From Takifugu bimaculatus (lineage: Eukaryota; Chordata; Actinopteri; Tetraodontiformes; Tetraodontidae): 64,000 nt of DNA. Where the stretch lies: contig CP034975.1 in NCBI GenBank assembly GCA_004026145.2, positions 25,007,361 through 25,071,360 on the forward strand, in the 5' to 3' direction. Under the pieces are notes generated by a model. It was not told the DNA's origin, did no database searches, and was given only the letters and a program-made list of their open reading frames with translations. How positions within the stretch are numbered: the first letter of the stretch is position 1; every line of letters starts with the position of its first letter. The translations under genes were made by a program, and so were the position numbers. Positions 1 through 12,548 of the stretch are shown in pieces.

Positions 1-1413
1 GGGAGACATCGCTGTGCCCCTCAGATGTGTGCATAAGACTGAAGAACAAAAAAAGTGTGGAAACTCCACAGATTCAGAAAAAGTTGCAACCTAAAAAGAA
101 GAGTCACCAAAAAAAAAAAAAAAAAAACTTTGGAGAATTGGGAAAAAAAAATGGAAATAATCGTCAGGTCTGAAACATTCCAGGCTGAGTTTTTAAACTT
201 GAGGCGTTTTACTATTTTGATTTCAAATGAAATCCCCTTTTCAAAGGTTCACATTCGAGGGGGTTTGGGAATCAACAAGTCCACTTGATTGGATGGGACC
301 AATTTCTGGCTGCAGATATGGGCAAAATGTTGGAGGGGGGGGGCAAATGCTACAGCTAAGGATCCTCTTCTTCCCAAGTACATCCTACCTCACCTAAAGG
401 CGTGTCCTTTTAGGACACTTACCCAGATCAATAAAAGCCCAAATCTGCTGTTGCTGTTTTTTAGATGCAGACAGTTACAGGTGAAATGCACTGGAAGAAA
501 GACATAATTTATTCACATTACTAATGATTTTTAAAAAAAAAAAAAAAGATTAAGATTGAAAATTCAATAAGGGTCACCAAAAAGTGACGTCATCGAGTCA
601 GAAATCCCATCAGTCAGTTTGCCACGGAGTCCTCATTTGCCATAGAGCCCTTTCACTCCTCCAACTGCCCCAGGGCGGTCCTGGGAGGGCAGTGGGGATC
701 CGTGGTTAATCATGGCTTAGCACTGGGACCGGCTCTTTAAACTCGGTGGAGAAGGGGGTTATAGAGGTGCCCGACCATCAAGGAACTGTGTTACTAGACG
801 TGGAGCTGTGTGGATTTTGTTTGTGTGCGCGTGGGTGAGGCAACACCGGAGAACAATCCCGGGGAGGGAAAGCACAAAAAAAAGAAAGAAAAAAAACCCC
901 CCCCCACAAACAAACAGCAGTATTTTCTTCCCCACAAGTGATATGATGGCTTCTAACAGAAGTATGCACACTAATTCTAAGTGTCAAAAATTGTGTATGT
1001 TTGTGACTCAAATGTGCTTGTTTTTTTGTCTTTATGAGAAAATGACATTTGGCAATTCGACCTTGCCACAAAGGCCCCTTCATCCTTCATCCTGTTTGTA
1101 TTTTAATGGTGTTGTTGAAGCTCTGGCTGAGAACACTGGCATTCCTCCTAATGTAACGGGCCTGATGCTGACAGGATCTCATTATGGGCTGCCGTTTTTA
1201 AAGCGAAGGATGACCGTTAAAAATATTACGTTAAAAAAAGAAGAAAGGAAAAAAAACACCCCATGTGCAGACGCAGGAGTGAGTAAATCCTTCAGTGGAG
1301 TTTTCATTTTGCCGTGACGCAAAGTAAATCCTTCGGTACCAGGTTGGAGGAGAGATGGATGAATGTCTGGGGGTGATTTTAGAGTACTCGAGCAGCCGCT
1401 TGAACCAAACATC
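1..1413 (-). other. KPNA3 3' UTR and downstream flank
   Basis: This stretch follows the KPNA3 stop codon on the minus strand and has no coding exon that I recognise. It contains A-rich runs at about 108-127 and 533-547, a purine/cytosine run at about 880-905, and a possible minus-strand AATAAA polyadenylation signal at 508-513 (tttatt on the plus strand). If that signal is used, the 3' UTR is about 0.9 kb. The true 3' end cannot be fixed from sequence alone. Confidence 0.5.
508..513 (-). terminator. Candidate KPNA3 poly(A) signal (AATAAA)
   Basis: The plus strand reads tttatt here, giving AATAAA on the KPNA3 strand about 0.9 kb beyond the stop codon. Canonical hexamers occur often by chance in AT-rich DNA, so this is only a candidate. 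Confidence 0.3.
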
Positions 1414-4400
1414 TCAGAAATTGAATTCCTTTGTCTGCATGTTGGAGGCCGGATCAAAGTTGAAGGTCCCACCTTGTGTGTCTGGGATCAAGTTGGGATC
1501 TTCATCAATCTGTAGAGGACAGATGTCAGTCAGAGGAATGCCGGCAAAAACGACACAAACGCTTCCACTGGTGAAATACTCACATCATCCCCTGAAAAGT
1601 ACAGATCAATAATCTCAAAGGCTAATTTGTAGATATCCTCATTCTCATGATGCTGCAGATTTTCTATCTTTTCCAAACCTGGAAACACACAAGCAGACAT
1701 TGAAGTCGAGATTTGTTCTTCAACCAGGAACATAATTTAAACTGGGACTGGCGTATTGCACGGCACTAAAGCGGTACCGCAGACACGGACCTCCACACTC
1801 CTCTATGATCTCTGCAATATTGCTGGCTTCATCTCCGGCCATGATGAGAATATTCTTCAAGCCGTCCAGGACGACCTGCACCACCTGGGAGTCTTTCACC
1901 GACAGCAGGTTGCAGAAAGGCGGGATGACGCCCTGCTCCACCAGGAACTGCACCTGCACATGCACGTGCACACCGCAGCCATAACTGAACGCACCTCCCC
2001 TCACCACCAACACTTTTGCTCTGATTTCTGGCTTCCTGTTCTCACTCACCTGGTCTTTCCTCCCACTGATGGTGAGGTTACTGATGGCCCATGCTGCCTC
2101 CTTCTGAGTGCCAAAGTCCCCCTGTAGAGAAAAGGCCGGCCACTGAGATGTGCACACAGACATATCAAGACCACTGTGGCCTTTAGTCCTCAGGTCAACT
2201 CAAAAACTGTTTTCGTCTCTGCCTGCAGCTGAAAGAATGTGTCTCTGCATCTCCACACCATTACAAACAGCATTAGACTTAACATTTGTGTTATGAGAAG
2301 ACGTAAAAATGAATAATGACAGTGTAAAGCCGCCACACACACCTTGGCCAGTTGCTGGATGATCATTGGAATCAGTCCAGCATTGATCACAGCTTGGACC
2401 TGCTGCTGGTTTCCTGCTGTAATGTTGGACAGGAACCAAACAGCTTCCTGCAAATAAAAGCCATCGCATGATCAAACCCAGCGACGTCCCTCAGAAACAA
2501 ACTGTCTGGTGCTAGTGTTTTTGGGAAAATAAAGACATCATCACAGCCAGAACAGGTTTCTCGTGGTTTCTCCCACTTGGCAGTGTATGTTTTGAAGCAC
2601 GTTTCTCTTCAGCGATGCATGTTAAAAAAGGCAAAAACGAGCTACAGCCATAGCATGAAACGGTGACACACACCTTGTTGATCTTTTCTTTAGGGTGTGT
2701 CAGCAGATTGGGGAATTGTGCGAGCACATCACAGTTGAGAACCACCTGCGTCTGCTCATCAGTGCCAGTCACGATGTTGCCCACCGCCCTCAGAGCTGCT
2801 GTCTGCCATTTGAAGGTGTCCAATTAGCAAAAAAAAAAGACAGAGGTTAAAGTGGGCGTCATTTTTAAATGTCATCTTTTCAACCATGGACACAATTCTA
2901 ACTTGAACCCATCAATGCAGCGGCCTCACCTGAACTTTGACCTCCTGGTGACTGAGGAGAGCCACAAGAATTGGGACGACTCCAGAGTCAATGACCATTT
3001 GGATCTGTTCGTTGCCCCCATCTGTCAGGTAGGACAGAGCCCAAACTGTGTCGACGAGGATCTGAGCAGACAGATGCTGGTGAGAACACGTTCAATAATG
3101 GTTCTTAAACAACAACAACAACAACAACAACATCATCATGCCGGAATGATCTTTTTACAGGAAACATTGCTGGCGCAATAACTGCCGGTACTTACATTAA
3201 TATCGCTGTGATATATTAGCACACAGAGGGCAGGCAGAATCTGCAGAGGGAGGGAAAGCAGCTTGTGAGTGGGTTGAATGTGGGCAATGATTTAGCTGGC
3301 TTAAATGAAGAAAAAAAAATAGGTCAGAAAAAAAAAAAAGGACTAGTTATCAAACCAAGATTTCAAATGCCAATAAAAACTGGGGGGATTTCCAGTCCCC
3401 CTGGTAGGCGGGGCTAAACTGGTTGGGACACAAGGAGCGAGGCAGCCGCATCAGGTCCAGAGACGAGCACCTGTGTACCCACCTCCTGCACCGTCTCCAT
3501 GGGGGGTGGCGGGTCCTTGTTGCGGCAGAGGTTCACGATAACCCAGGTGACATTACGAAGGAAGGTAATCGGGATGGAGGGGCTGATAAAGGACAGCAGG
3601 GGCTTGACCACGCCCAGAGAGATGACAAAATCCCTGCACTGAGGGCCGTCACCTGACCAACACCAGCAGAGTGCACGTGAGTCAACGGAGACTTAAAGCT
3701 GTTGTGCCTACACGGAGGAGAGAGCAGCTACTCACCTATAATGTTTCCTAAAGCCCAAACAGCCTGTTCACACACGTTCTGGTGAGGAGACTGTAACAGT
3801 CGCAGGAACAGGGGCACTGCATCTGGACACAGAGAGGGAGACAAGGCCACATCAAAATGTGTCCATGGAGACAGCTTGTGCAGCCATGCTCTGCCCAGTC
3901 AAACGCTGACCCACATCTCTGTCACAGGGGCAAGAAAAAGAAGCATTTGAGAAGGGAAGTATCATGATTTCAAATGGGCTCCTGAATCAGGATGGCCGTC
4001 TCATCTTCTGGAAGAAAGTGCTTCGAGCACAGAGCAGCACATCCAGGATTTTCAAAGGTAAAATGCAGCGTTATCTAGTAAAAACACAATGAAACCGACA
4101 GCATCTGGGGGGAAATAATCAGGCGTTTACAGACGGCAGAAAAGCACAGACAGAGTGGCAGAGGACAAAATGTGGGGTGGACATACTGGATTTAACCACC
4201 GCCTGAGTCTGTGCTGACGTTCCAGACGCGATGTTAGTCAGAGCCCAAGCTGCCTCAAACTGGAGAGAAGGGCTGCAAGAGAGGAAACACAAACTCAGAG
4301 TCCTTTCTGATGTTCAATCGGGCACTTTTGCATTTCTCCAGCGCAACTAAGGACACCGAGTTGATTTAAGCTTTAAGGTTTATGAAGGGTCGTGATGGTG

Positions 4401-6376
4401 TTAGTGAAATCATGGTGGTCATTTCAGCCGAGCCCTGACTACATCCTGAGTCCAATAGTCTATAAACGTATCAGTTTCAGGGCAGATGGTAGCTTCATTA
4501 TATGTCGCAAAGATGCATTTAAAGCCCAATCTGCTACAGCACTGATAAGGCCCATCAGAACACACATTCTTAGACAATCACGTCACACATTGACCCATAA
4601 TCGTGATCGAAAAATGCCCCTTTCCTTGTGTGCTTTCCCAACCCCCCCCCCCCCCAGAACACAAGGTCCTGGGAATTTGGAGCTCTGGGGGACAGGAATG
4701 CGGTTATATTTGGCACCGGCAGGGCTGAGCCCAGCCAACTGCCCCACGCCTCCACACACTCCCACGTGTGGACACTGGGTGCACACAGGGCCTCTGTGGC
4801 CACTGGATTCAGCAGTCAGGAATCCATCACGGCTCAGCCCTAACAAATCAAATACTCGGCTCATTGTGGCCATCACGGGAAACAGAAGCTTTATTAGAAG
4901 GAGACTTACTTGTCATTCCTCTCCAGGCATTTTACTAAGATAGGCAGGATCCCAGACTTTATCAAATCATCAATGGGGGGGTTTCTGTCACTTGATAGCA
5001 GTTTTCTAGGGGGGAAACCAAATATTAGTATTGTTCTTCCTGCGCACAAAACCAGCCGTTGTGCATTTATTCCTGTATCTCCACCTGGCTGCCTGCACAG
5101 CACTGAGCTGGACAACAGGGTTCTCACTGGTAGCATTCTGTGGGGACAAGAAAACAGGAATCATCGGAATGGCTGCGTTTCTGACCTCTTAGCCGATAAT
5201 AGACTGGACTGAAAGGTCCAAACTCTCACCATTAAGATGGCATCAAGAGTATCGTTTTGCTGCAAAAAGAGGAACAGATGAAATATTATTAGTTCCCGTT
5301 AAATGCATATATGAAAACACCATGTTCACTTCTGAATTTCCTGCTGATGAAAACAACTGGTAATGGTGGCGTTGCCTTTATTTGACAGGCTACACGCTCT
5401 AAAACTGCCACAATAATACCTGATGGAGCTGTTTTTAAAGGAAATAACGGCTGATTTAGCGAGTCTCTCCATCAGAAGCGCTGATCCGTCTCTGGTGATC
5501 ACATGATCTGCTTCTTAAATGAAGGTGTTCAACAATGGTTTGAAAACCTTAAATATCAGACAGGAGAACCAACAATTATCCTGTTTTGGTGCAACTATCA
5601 CAGAAGTGTTGAGTCACAACAACTCTGAGTGGCTCCGAGCCGCCTCGACATTCGACCGCTGACCAGAAAGACTTTATTCTGTTTATCTGGAGCCTTTTGA
5701 GCCAAAGTTTAAGAAATCCTTTAGATAATACATTCCCGTGGACGGGCAGTCCTTCAGCTGTAGTCGTCACAATCAGTCAGAAACACACGTGCGCTGTGAG
5801 TGACGGCCGATGTGAGCGATGTATGACCCAGCTCCATCACAACTAACTAACCTAAACCTTAACCCTCAAAACAGTACTTTAAATTTGTGAGGACCAGCTA
5901 AAATGCTCTTAATTTTCCAAAATGTCCTCATTTTGCTAGTAGAATGCGTATTTTGAAACTTAAAATGTATCAAGTAAAGGACTGGACACACACACACGGA
6001 CACACACACACGCACGGACACACACGCACAGACACACGACACACACACACACTCTCTTACTCCTTTGAAGTCTGAGTCCACGTCAGAGTCCTCCAGATTC
6101 TCCTCCAGGGGGACATTCCTCTTCTTCAGTAGATGTTCATCCCGTTTGTTCTGAGGGAGGACGAATGACAGAAAGGCAATGAGGGACAAGATCAAAGTGT
6201 TTGATCCGAGTGTTCAGAAACTCAGTGGCAGCCCATCAAACTCTCCGTTCCTCCTGATCCGTCAGGAGCGAAGCCGCCACCTGCTGCCTGAACCATGACA
6301 CAAACATGACGTTGCTTTTAAAACAAAGGCCATCGCAACACTCTCAACCCCGCACTTTATTGCTCTTCAGACACAG

Positions 6377-6408
<32 letters not shown>

Positions 6409-9400
6409 ACACAGAGACACACACACACACACACCGCGGCAGCTTGCAGGGCATTTGAGTCAGCGGTAGGAGGAGATTCCCTTGCCCTACATTCCTGTGT
6501 ATCATGCTGATGTGCGTCACTGATGACTAATCTGAGCTACTGGTGTGTTTCATGCTGCTCTGCTCCAGCAAATGGAATGTGCTAGACTGAGAACATCCCA
6601 GCGCTGCGCACCGACGCTGCGTTCTGGTGCGGATGCGCTCGCTTCCTCTCTGCAAACCAGAGTTTCTTTTCTTCAGAAAATCTAGAGGTCAGAGATTGTG
6701 CGTGACGCCGCGAGGACGATGGGCTCCGTCTTCAAACGTCTACGAGACACGATTGTGGCATTTATTAAGCCCTCAAACATGGTTTATACTTCACAGCCCT
6801 CAAAACCACGACGTCTACCTGTGCACGTGCATACAACCCCCATAATGCAGCGGTTTCCAAGGCCAAAACATAGAGAAAGGAAAGGAAAACCTCTAGTTCC
6901 TGATCAGGCACGTTTGTGTGCCCTGATTGGTGGAGCTGCCATCACATGACCGCCCCCAGGATAAACCAGGATCACCGTGGACACCCGAGAAGCCAGAGGT
7001 GGGTCTCTTGTCCCAGACCATTACTTGAGCGACCCTGAACAATTCTGTAACCCCAGAGCCGTGTCAGCCCCAGCGGGTCGTGCACGTGCACGTGCCCTGA
7101 TGAGCTCGGACTGATCAGGTGACGCGTGGACTCCGGCTGTGCAGCTCACTTAATTGTAGCGACACCCTGGAGCGGCTGGCTCAGGGCTGACGTTGGCGGC
7201 GCACGTGATCGGCAGCAACACATGCAAATAACGACAAACGCGGATGAAGAGTTCTGCCAGAAAAGAGCTGAAAAGTCCCGTAAGTGGAGCTGCAGAGCTC
7301 AGATGGGGGGTTAAAACATTCTGAAGAACACTTTTAGGCCCAAAACCCAGACGGACGACAGCGCTGAGACACAGCGGAGCTTCTTTTGGGCTTCACCAAA
7401 CATCTACGACACACAACCAGTTACAGAAGAGCAACAAAACGGCTCAATCGGCCTTTTGGGGATTCCCAAGTACGACGACTTAGTTGTGCGTCCGCGTCAC
7501 GTTCTCACCTTCCTCAACTCCAGCGTCACCTCATTCCGATGTCTTCTCATAGTCTGCAACACAAGAAGAGAGAGAGTCAGTTGTGCAGGTCTGGGCTTTA
7601 TTCTGGAACAGAACAGAACCATCTCCAGGTATGCTGGTTCCGCCGCCTCACCACCCACCTGCCGGACCTCGGGTTCACCCCAAACATACAAACTACGGCC
7701 GTTAGACAAGCGGATGACGTCATCTCCCGTCACCACTGGGGTTCTAATTCACCCTCCAGAGTCTGAGATGCACCAGGATCTTGTGACTGGCTGAAGAGGT
7801 TCATGTTGCCTTCCTAAATAGTCTCTTGCGCAATCTGGGACGGCCATAACTCAGGAGGCCTCTGAGCCCAGAGCGGGACCACTTGTGACTGGAAGAGTAT
7901 CGGTAATTCAATTTGTAATCGAACCACACAATAATATGTTGTATTTGGAGAACACTTCCACGGGGATCACCCCCCCCTTTCCCCCCAACAGAGGAGCATG
8001 TTGGGACCTAGAGGGGGTCTGCAGAAGCGACTGAAGAGCCTATACGCCTACGCTCCAGCATAAACGCCGCGCAGATCTGCGCTCGCAGGCAAACTCGCCG
8101 TCTTGTGGTGTGTTTGACATCCTTCCTGAATCAGGTGAATTGTTTCTGTCTATAAAAATCACAATTTGTTGAGCTGCAGCAGGAACATCGCGGCTGCTGG
8201 CGCTTGTTGCTAAAATGCTAACTGCTAATGCTAAGGGAACTGGGAGGAAGTGCCGTTTTCATTTATCTAGTAGCTATTGACAGATTGCTTAGGAAGGTTT
8301 TGCAAGTTATGGAGAAAAAAGATGACGGTTGTTCTTGTGGATAACCACGTTGAGCCCACGTGCTCTGAGAGAATAAGCATGAATGCGAACACGAAGCTTC
8401 ACATCGTTTCTATTTAAATTGGTCCCTGACTCCCTTCAAAAACACTTAAAATCACCATGTCAAAACATGGAGGGGTCTCTGAATCCCTGTAAACAGGAAC
8501 AATCATCACCAGCAAACAGCTCCGCCTCCTCATATCACCCTTTCACCAGAAATGTAATGGCAATAACCATGTTAGCAGCCAGGGGTCTCAGCATTAGCGT
8601 GGAACAACTATGTCCACATAACAAGCACCCAAACCAGGTTAAATACTGTACACGCCATTACTTAACCAAATAATTATTTTAAGATGAGGATAAAGCCAAG
8701 ATAAATACAAACACAACACAATGAGACCTTCAAAACGACACCCAGGTGAAAAGAGAGACTAATAATACTCTACAACAGATTATTCTGTAAAGTAAAGGAT
8801 CTAATGATGTTACAGTCTCACAGGGGCTTCCAGTCCTGCACAAAAAGGAGGCTAAAGTGTTATTATTGCTGCTGGAGTCTGACTCATCGGTGGGGAGGCC
8901 GACATCCAGGATGCCTGAAATAGTATCAGAACTGCAGTTGGCCGGGCCTGCTGTGTGTTGGCCATGTGCTTATCATTCTGTCTCCATGCTTCACAACAAG
9001 CAACTATAAAGTGTCAGTCGGTGTTAGCGACCGGGCGGCCGCCCCGGCACCATCAGCTCCTATTTTGGCGTGTCTGAACCCATCTTATGTCAACTACTTC
9101 GCTCCTGGCGTCAGTTAGCATTACTGAGAATTGCTGTCGTGAACATTTAAAATTAGATGCGCGATTAGCCAGATGTTGAAAGAGGCACGGGTCACATCGT
9201 GACGACGTTTTTCAGGGGATTACGCCGCAATTATCCTCGTTAAGTTAATGTGATTTATGAGGCCATCATTTAGATGTGACTATTAAAACAGCACGATGAC
9301 CCAACTTATATATTTATATATATGTGATATATATATGATATACATATGATATGTATGTGATAAATACAGGTCGCCATGCAACATTTGGTGGCTTAGCTAG

Positions 9401-10063
9401 CAGCTGGGTTTAGCTCACCTGGTATTACACTACATGTTAGCATTTCGCCTACCAGCGCTAGCAACAAGGAGGGGCGGTGTTTAGTTAGGGTGGATTTTGT
9501 AACGCAGAACTAACGTTTTTCTAATCAAGTTTATGAAACGGTCACCAGTTGGCAGCGATCTTTCTTTGCGGCTTCGTGGCGTAAATCAACCCAAAGTCAA
9601 GATTATGGTGCCGGCTAGGCCGAAGCTCGCTGCCAACCGGTGTCCTGACCAGCTAGCAGTGACAGCTACACTGCCAGCCCTCATTTCTGTGACATGAACG
9701 CGATGTACCGTCTCTTCCCAAACATTAACTGCGCATCGACTACAGTCAGCATTTACTTTGAAATGGCTAAAACATGCCGGCGTGCGGGAGAAAACCAACG
9801 CGTTTGAGGCTAGGCGGGTACGCAGTTCCGATGGCGAACTTAAGGCGCTAGCGTTAGCTCGCTGGCTAACTAGCGGGCTTATGACTGCAGCCGGGGCCAG
9901 ACTCTCCCCAACAAGGCCAGAATGTAACGTTATCCACATCAAAACTACCCACGTTTGGTCCGTCCAACACCGGCGCCTGTGCGCGCTTGCTCACCTCGAC
10001 ATCGCGTCCCTTGTTTTTAAAGCTTTTGATGCGGTGGTTTTCCAAGCCGGCGTTTTCTGCCAT
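1414..10063 (-). CDS. KPNA3: Importin subunit alpha-4 (karyopherin alpha 3), 17 coding exons
   Basis: Nuclear import adaptor: its armadillo repeats bind classical nuclear localisation signals and its N-terminal IBB domain binds importin beta. Coding exons, 5' to 3' on the minus strand: 10063-9995, 7553-7509, 6150-6061, 5259-5230, 5137-5085, 5005-4910, 4272-4187, 3822-3736, 3652-3483, 3240-3196, 3061-2930, 2802-2674, 2447-2343, 2121-2050, 1953-1791, 1678-1584, 1509-1414. Every junction has GT-AG and the phases join to a 520-aa protein, against 521 aa in human. The first ~70 residues are the basic IBB region (RRHR, LRKNKR, LLKKR). Arm repeats show the Trp/Asn ladder (AAWALTN, AVWALGN, TWVIVN, AVWFLSN, AAWAISN), and the C-terminus is acidic. 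LEDSDVDSDFKG and a C-terminus ending TKEFNF fit KPNA3 better than the paralogue KPNA4. The donor after exon 15 (GTCCGT) is weak. UTR exons are not resolved. Confidence 0.97.
5985..6060 (-). repeat. TG/CA-rich microsatellite abutting the KPNA3 exon 3 donor
   Basis: An interrupted (CA)n tract on the plus strand reads as (TG)n on the KPNA3 strand. It begins within a few bases of the 5' splice site GTAAGA at 6055-6060, so the start of intron 3 is UG-rich in the pre-mRNA. Confidence 0.85.
6369..6434. repeat. (CA)n microsatellite in KPNA3 intron 2
   Basis: Mostly CA dinucleotides with a few CAGA interruptions, lying inside the intron between coding exons 2 and 3 of KPNA3. Confidence 0.9.
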
Positions 10064-10450
10064 GGCTGAGGCTTCGCTTCGGGAGATCCTGTGTGAGACG
10101 AGCGCGGCAGCTCCGGTGTTGCGGCTCTGGCTGCTGCTCCGGAGAGAAGGGGGGAGACCGAGGACGTTACAGGAGGCGGGGGGAGGAGCCACGGCCGACG
10201 GCCTGCGATTATTATGGCCGCGATTCGTCACCGAACCCACACACGGACGCTTCCGACGCGCGTTATGCGCATCGCCCGAGGCCCGAGACGCGGGCGAAGC
10301 GCGGCTTCGGGTCGGGGAGGTTTCGGTTTGTGGAGGAGCCCCCGGTGGTTGGAGCGAGCGGCCCAAGATGGCTGCTCTTCACGGCATCCACGCCGGACAT
10401 GACAGCGATTCACACCGGGGTGTGGAATTAGACCTAAAAGGGCTGCGTTT
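10064..10450 (-). promoter_or_regulatory. KPNA3 CpG-rich promoter and 5' UTR
   Basis: The block just upstream of the KPNA3 start codon is strongly GC- and CpG-rich, with a high density of CG dinucleotides between about 10080 and 10400, unlike its AT-richer surroundings. This is what a broad CpG-island promoter of a housekeeping import factor would look like. The ATG context is favourable on the minus strand (cagccATGG). No TATA box is evident and the transcription start is not resolved. Confidence 0.7.
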
Positions 10451-12548
10451 TTCGAGGTTTTCTGGGAGTCCCGCGAGTTGATTTAGAACTGAAGAAGCCT
10501 CTTGGGTGAAAAGGCGAAAGTTCTGCGGAACAACTAGAGGGAGTAATAATGTGGAGCCAAAGGTTCTCTTTGACCTGATGACTGAGAACGTTCATCAAAT
10601 AGGTCGTTTCGCCTGCATGACAGATGTTGGGTAACGGTGGTAACATTCGACCCAATTTAATTGCCCCACTTGTTATCGTGCTGAAACTAACAATTTTGAT
10701 GATACATATACTCGTGGATAAAGTGTAGCTGCACACTCGGGACAGCTCAAATGTGCCGGAGCCCCGAATTCCTACTTTCCGGTGTTACACGAACGCACCA
10801 CAGGCGGCTTCAAAAACTGCACCGCAGCGCAAAAATGTCAATTAAAGAGTTCGCGAAGTCTCTAAAATGTCGAGTAAGGAGGTTAAAAATGGCAACAGAA
10901 GCCGCCTACATTACTGAGATAACCTTTGAGTAATTCCCATTCCTCCCTTTACATTTACAGGTGCAGGACTGCTTGTTTCCATATTATTCTGCCTATTTAA
11001 TCCAATATTCAGCATATAAGCACCAGTAATTAGATTTTCACGCTGTACATCAATCAACTCTGGCAAACTGAATGGGAGAGTGCACTATTTACCTTGTAGT
11101 GACGCGCAAGGTGGGGTGAAACGGCTGTAAGACGGCTGCTCGGGTTAAGAAGGTTAAAAGTTCCTGCAGAAAGACTTAAATCAGGACATCTCTGGCCCCG
11201 CACGGAGGGACCCAACGTCAACATGACATCAAAGGACCTGTGGGACTTTTGGCCCTTGATCTATCAAGGGCCAAGGGTTTTATGACCAAAGGTCTTTGGC
11301 CTTGTACATTACAACCTCCACGACTGTCAGATCTCACCTGTCCTCAGTCTATTTTCCAGTACTGGGAACTGGCCCAACCTCAGTTGGGAATAAACCATAA
11401 TAAGCCTACGGGGTCCTCTTGTTTTGTTCGTGGTTTCTGCCCCCTCCACCCTCTGCTGATGTTAAATACAGATGAACATGTACCTTATTACCCAACAGTT
11501 TCACAATATTGTAAACATCTGAGGATTCTTATAAGTCATATTTGTTCTGGAAAACGGTAATAAACAATGACGCTATCGTATCCACGGCAACAGTGACCCT
11601 GCTTCCCATTATTTGACTGGAAAGGAATGAGACGAAAAGACGTATAGCTCCACACACACGATCATTTAATGACTGAACAATATTTAGGTTTGTTTGTATA
11701 ACACTGTCATTAGTGCAAAGACAAGAACTGGATAAAGCTGTCAGCGGCAACACAACACCCTTCTCACATATTTACAGAGACAAAAGCATCTGCTCTGGCA
11801 ACCATCAGACATGTTGCAATGAGAAAACTGGAGGGAATGTAGAGGGTTCCTTAGAATTAGTGCTAAAAGGGAGTCTTGGTATGAAACAGGTGCGACCGTT
11901 CTGCTAACATTTCTTCATAAAACCATTTAAACTCAGCAGCACTCGGCGAAAAATCCGACCTCTGGACTGTGCAGCGCTTCCAAAACACATGAAAACGTCA
12001 TCCACAAGTGTAATTAAAGAAGGTGGTGGAACAAACTCATGGGGCAACGTTGGCAGATGCGTTTAGGTTTAATTCGGATACTTCAGCGACCCACAAAGGT
12101 GCTGTCTTTTTAGTCACAAAAAGGACAAAACCAAAGGAATCGACTCGATCTAAGATTCCTAATAAATAGAAATAAATAATGGGAGCACCGGTACGTTTTG
12201 GGGGATTTCATATTCAAACGTGTGACAGTGGCAGAAGTCATGGCTTCAGCTCCATTTTAACCGTTACATCCACTGGCTGAGGGCTACACAGAGAAAATGT
12301 GGCAGCTGAAAGCGTCTCTAAGGGAACTGATGAAATTTGGATCCGCATAACCCGGCGATCAGAAATCTGTGATCCCTCTGGCCTCGTTCCAGAGCAGCAG
12401 CAGCAGCAGCAAGACAAAATAATCATAGGAAACAAAAAAAGGCATCAAGCCACACTTAATGACACAATCCAATCACTCAAACTGTAGTGTCACAGAGAGG
12501 TTGCTAGGAGATATAAGGGAGGGTGACAACATCAGGACAGTCTGAGGC
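10451..12548. other. SPRYD7 3' UTR and SPRYD7-KPNA3 intergenic region
   Basis: There is no coding exon here. The part adjacent to 12549 should be SPRYD7 3' UTR, and it includes a short (CAG)6-like tract near 12395-12412. A minus-strand ATTAAA variant lies at about 11664 (tttaat on the plus strand) and could end the transcript. The rest, down to the KPNA3 CpG island, is unremarkable. Confidence 0.5.

Noticed and set aside
9866..10481. ORFs of 100-166 codons on both strands over the KPNA3 first exon
   Set aside because: They are shadows of a CpG island where stop codons are rare; only the 23-codon KPNA3 exon 1 is supported.
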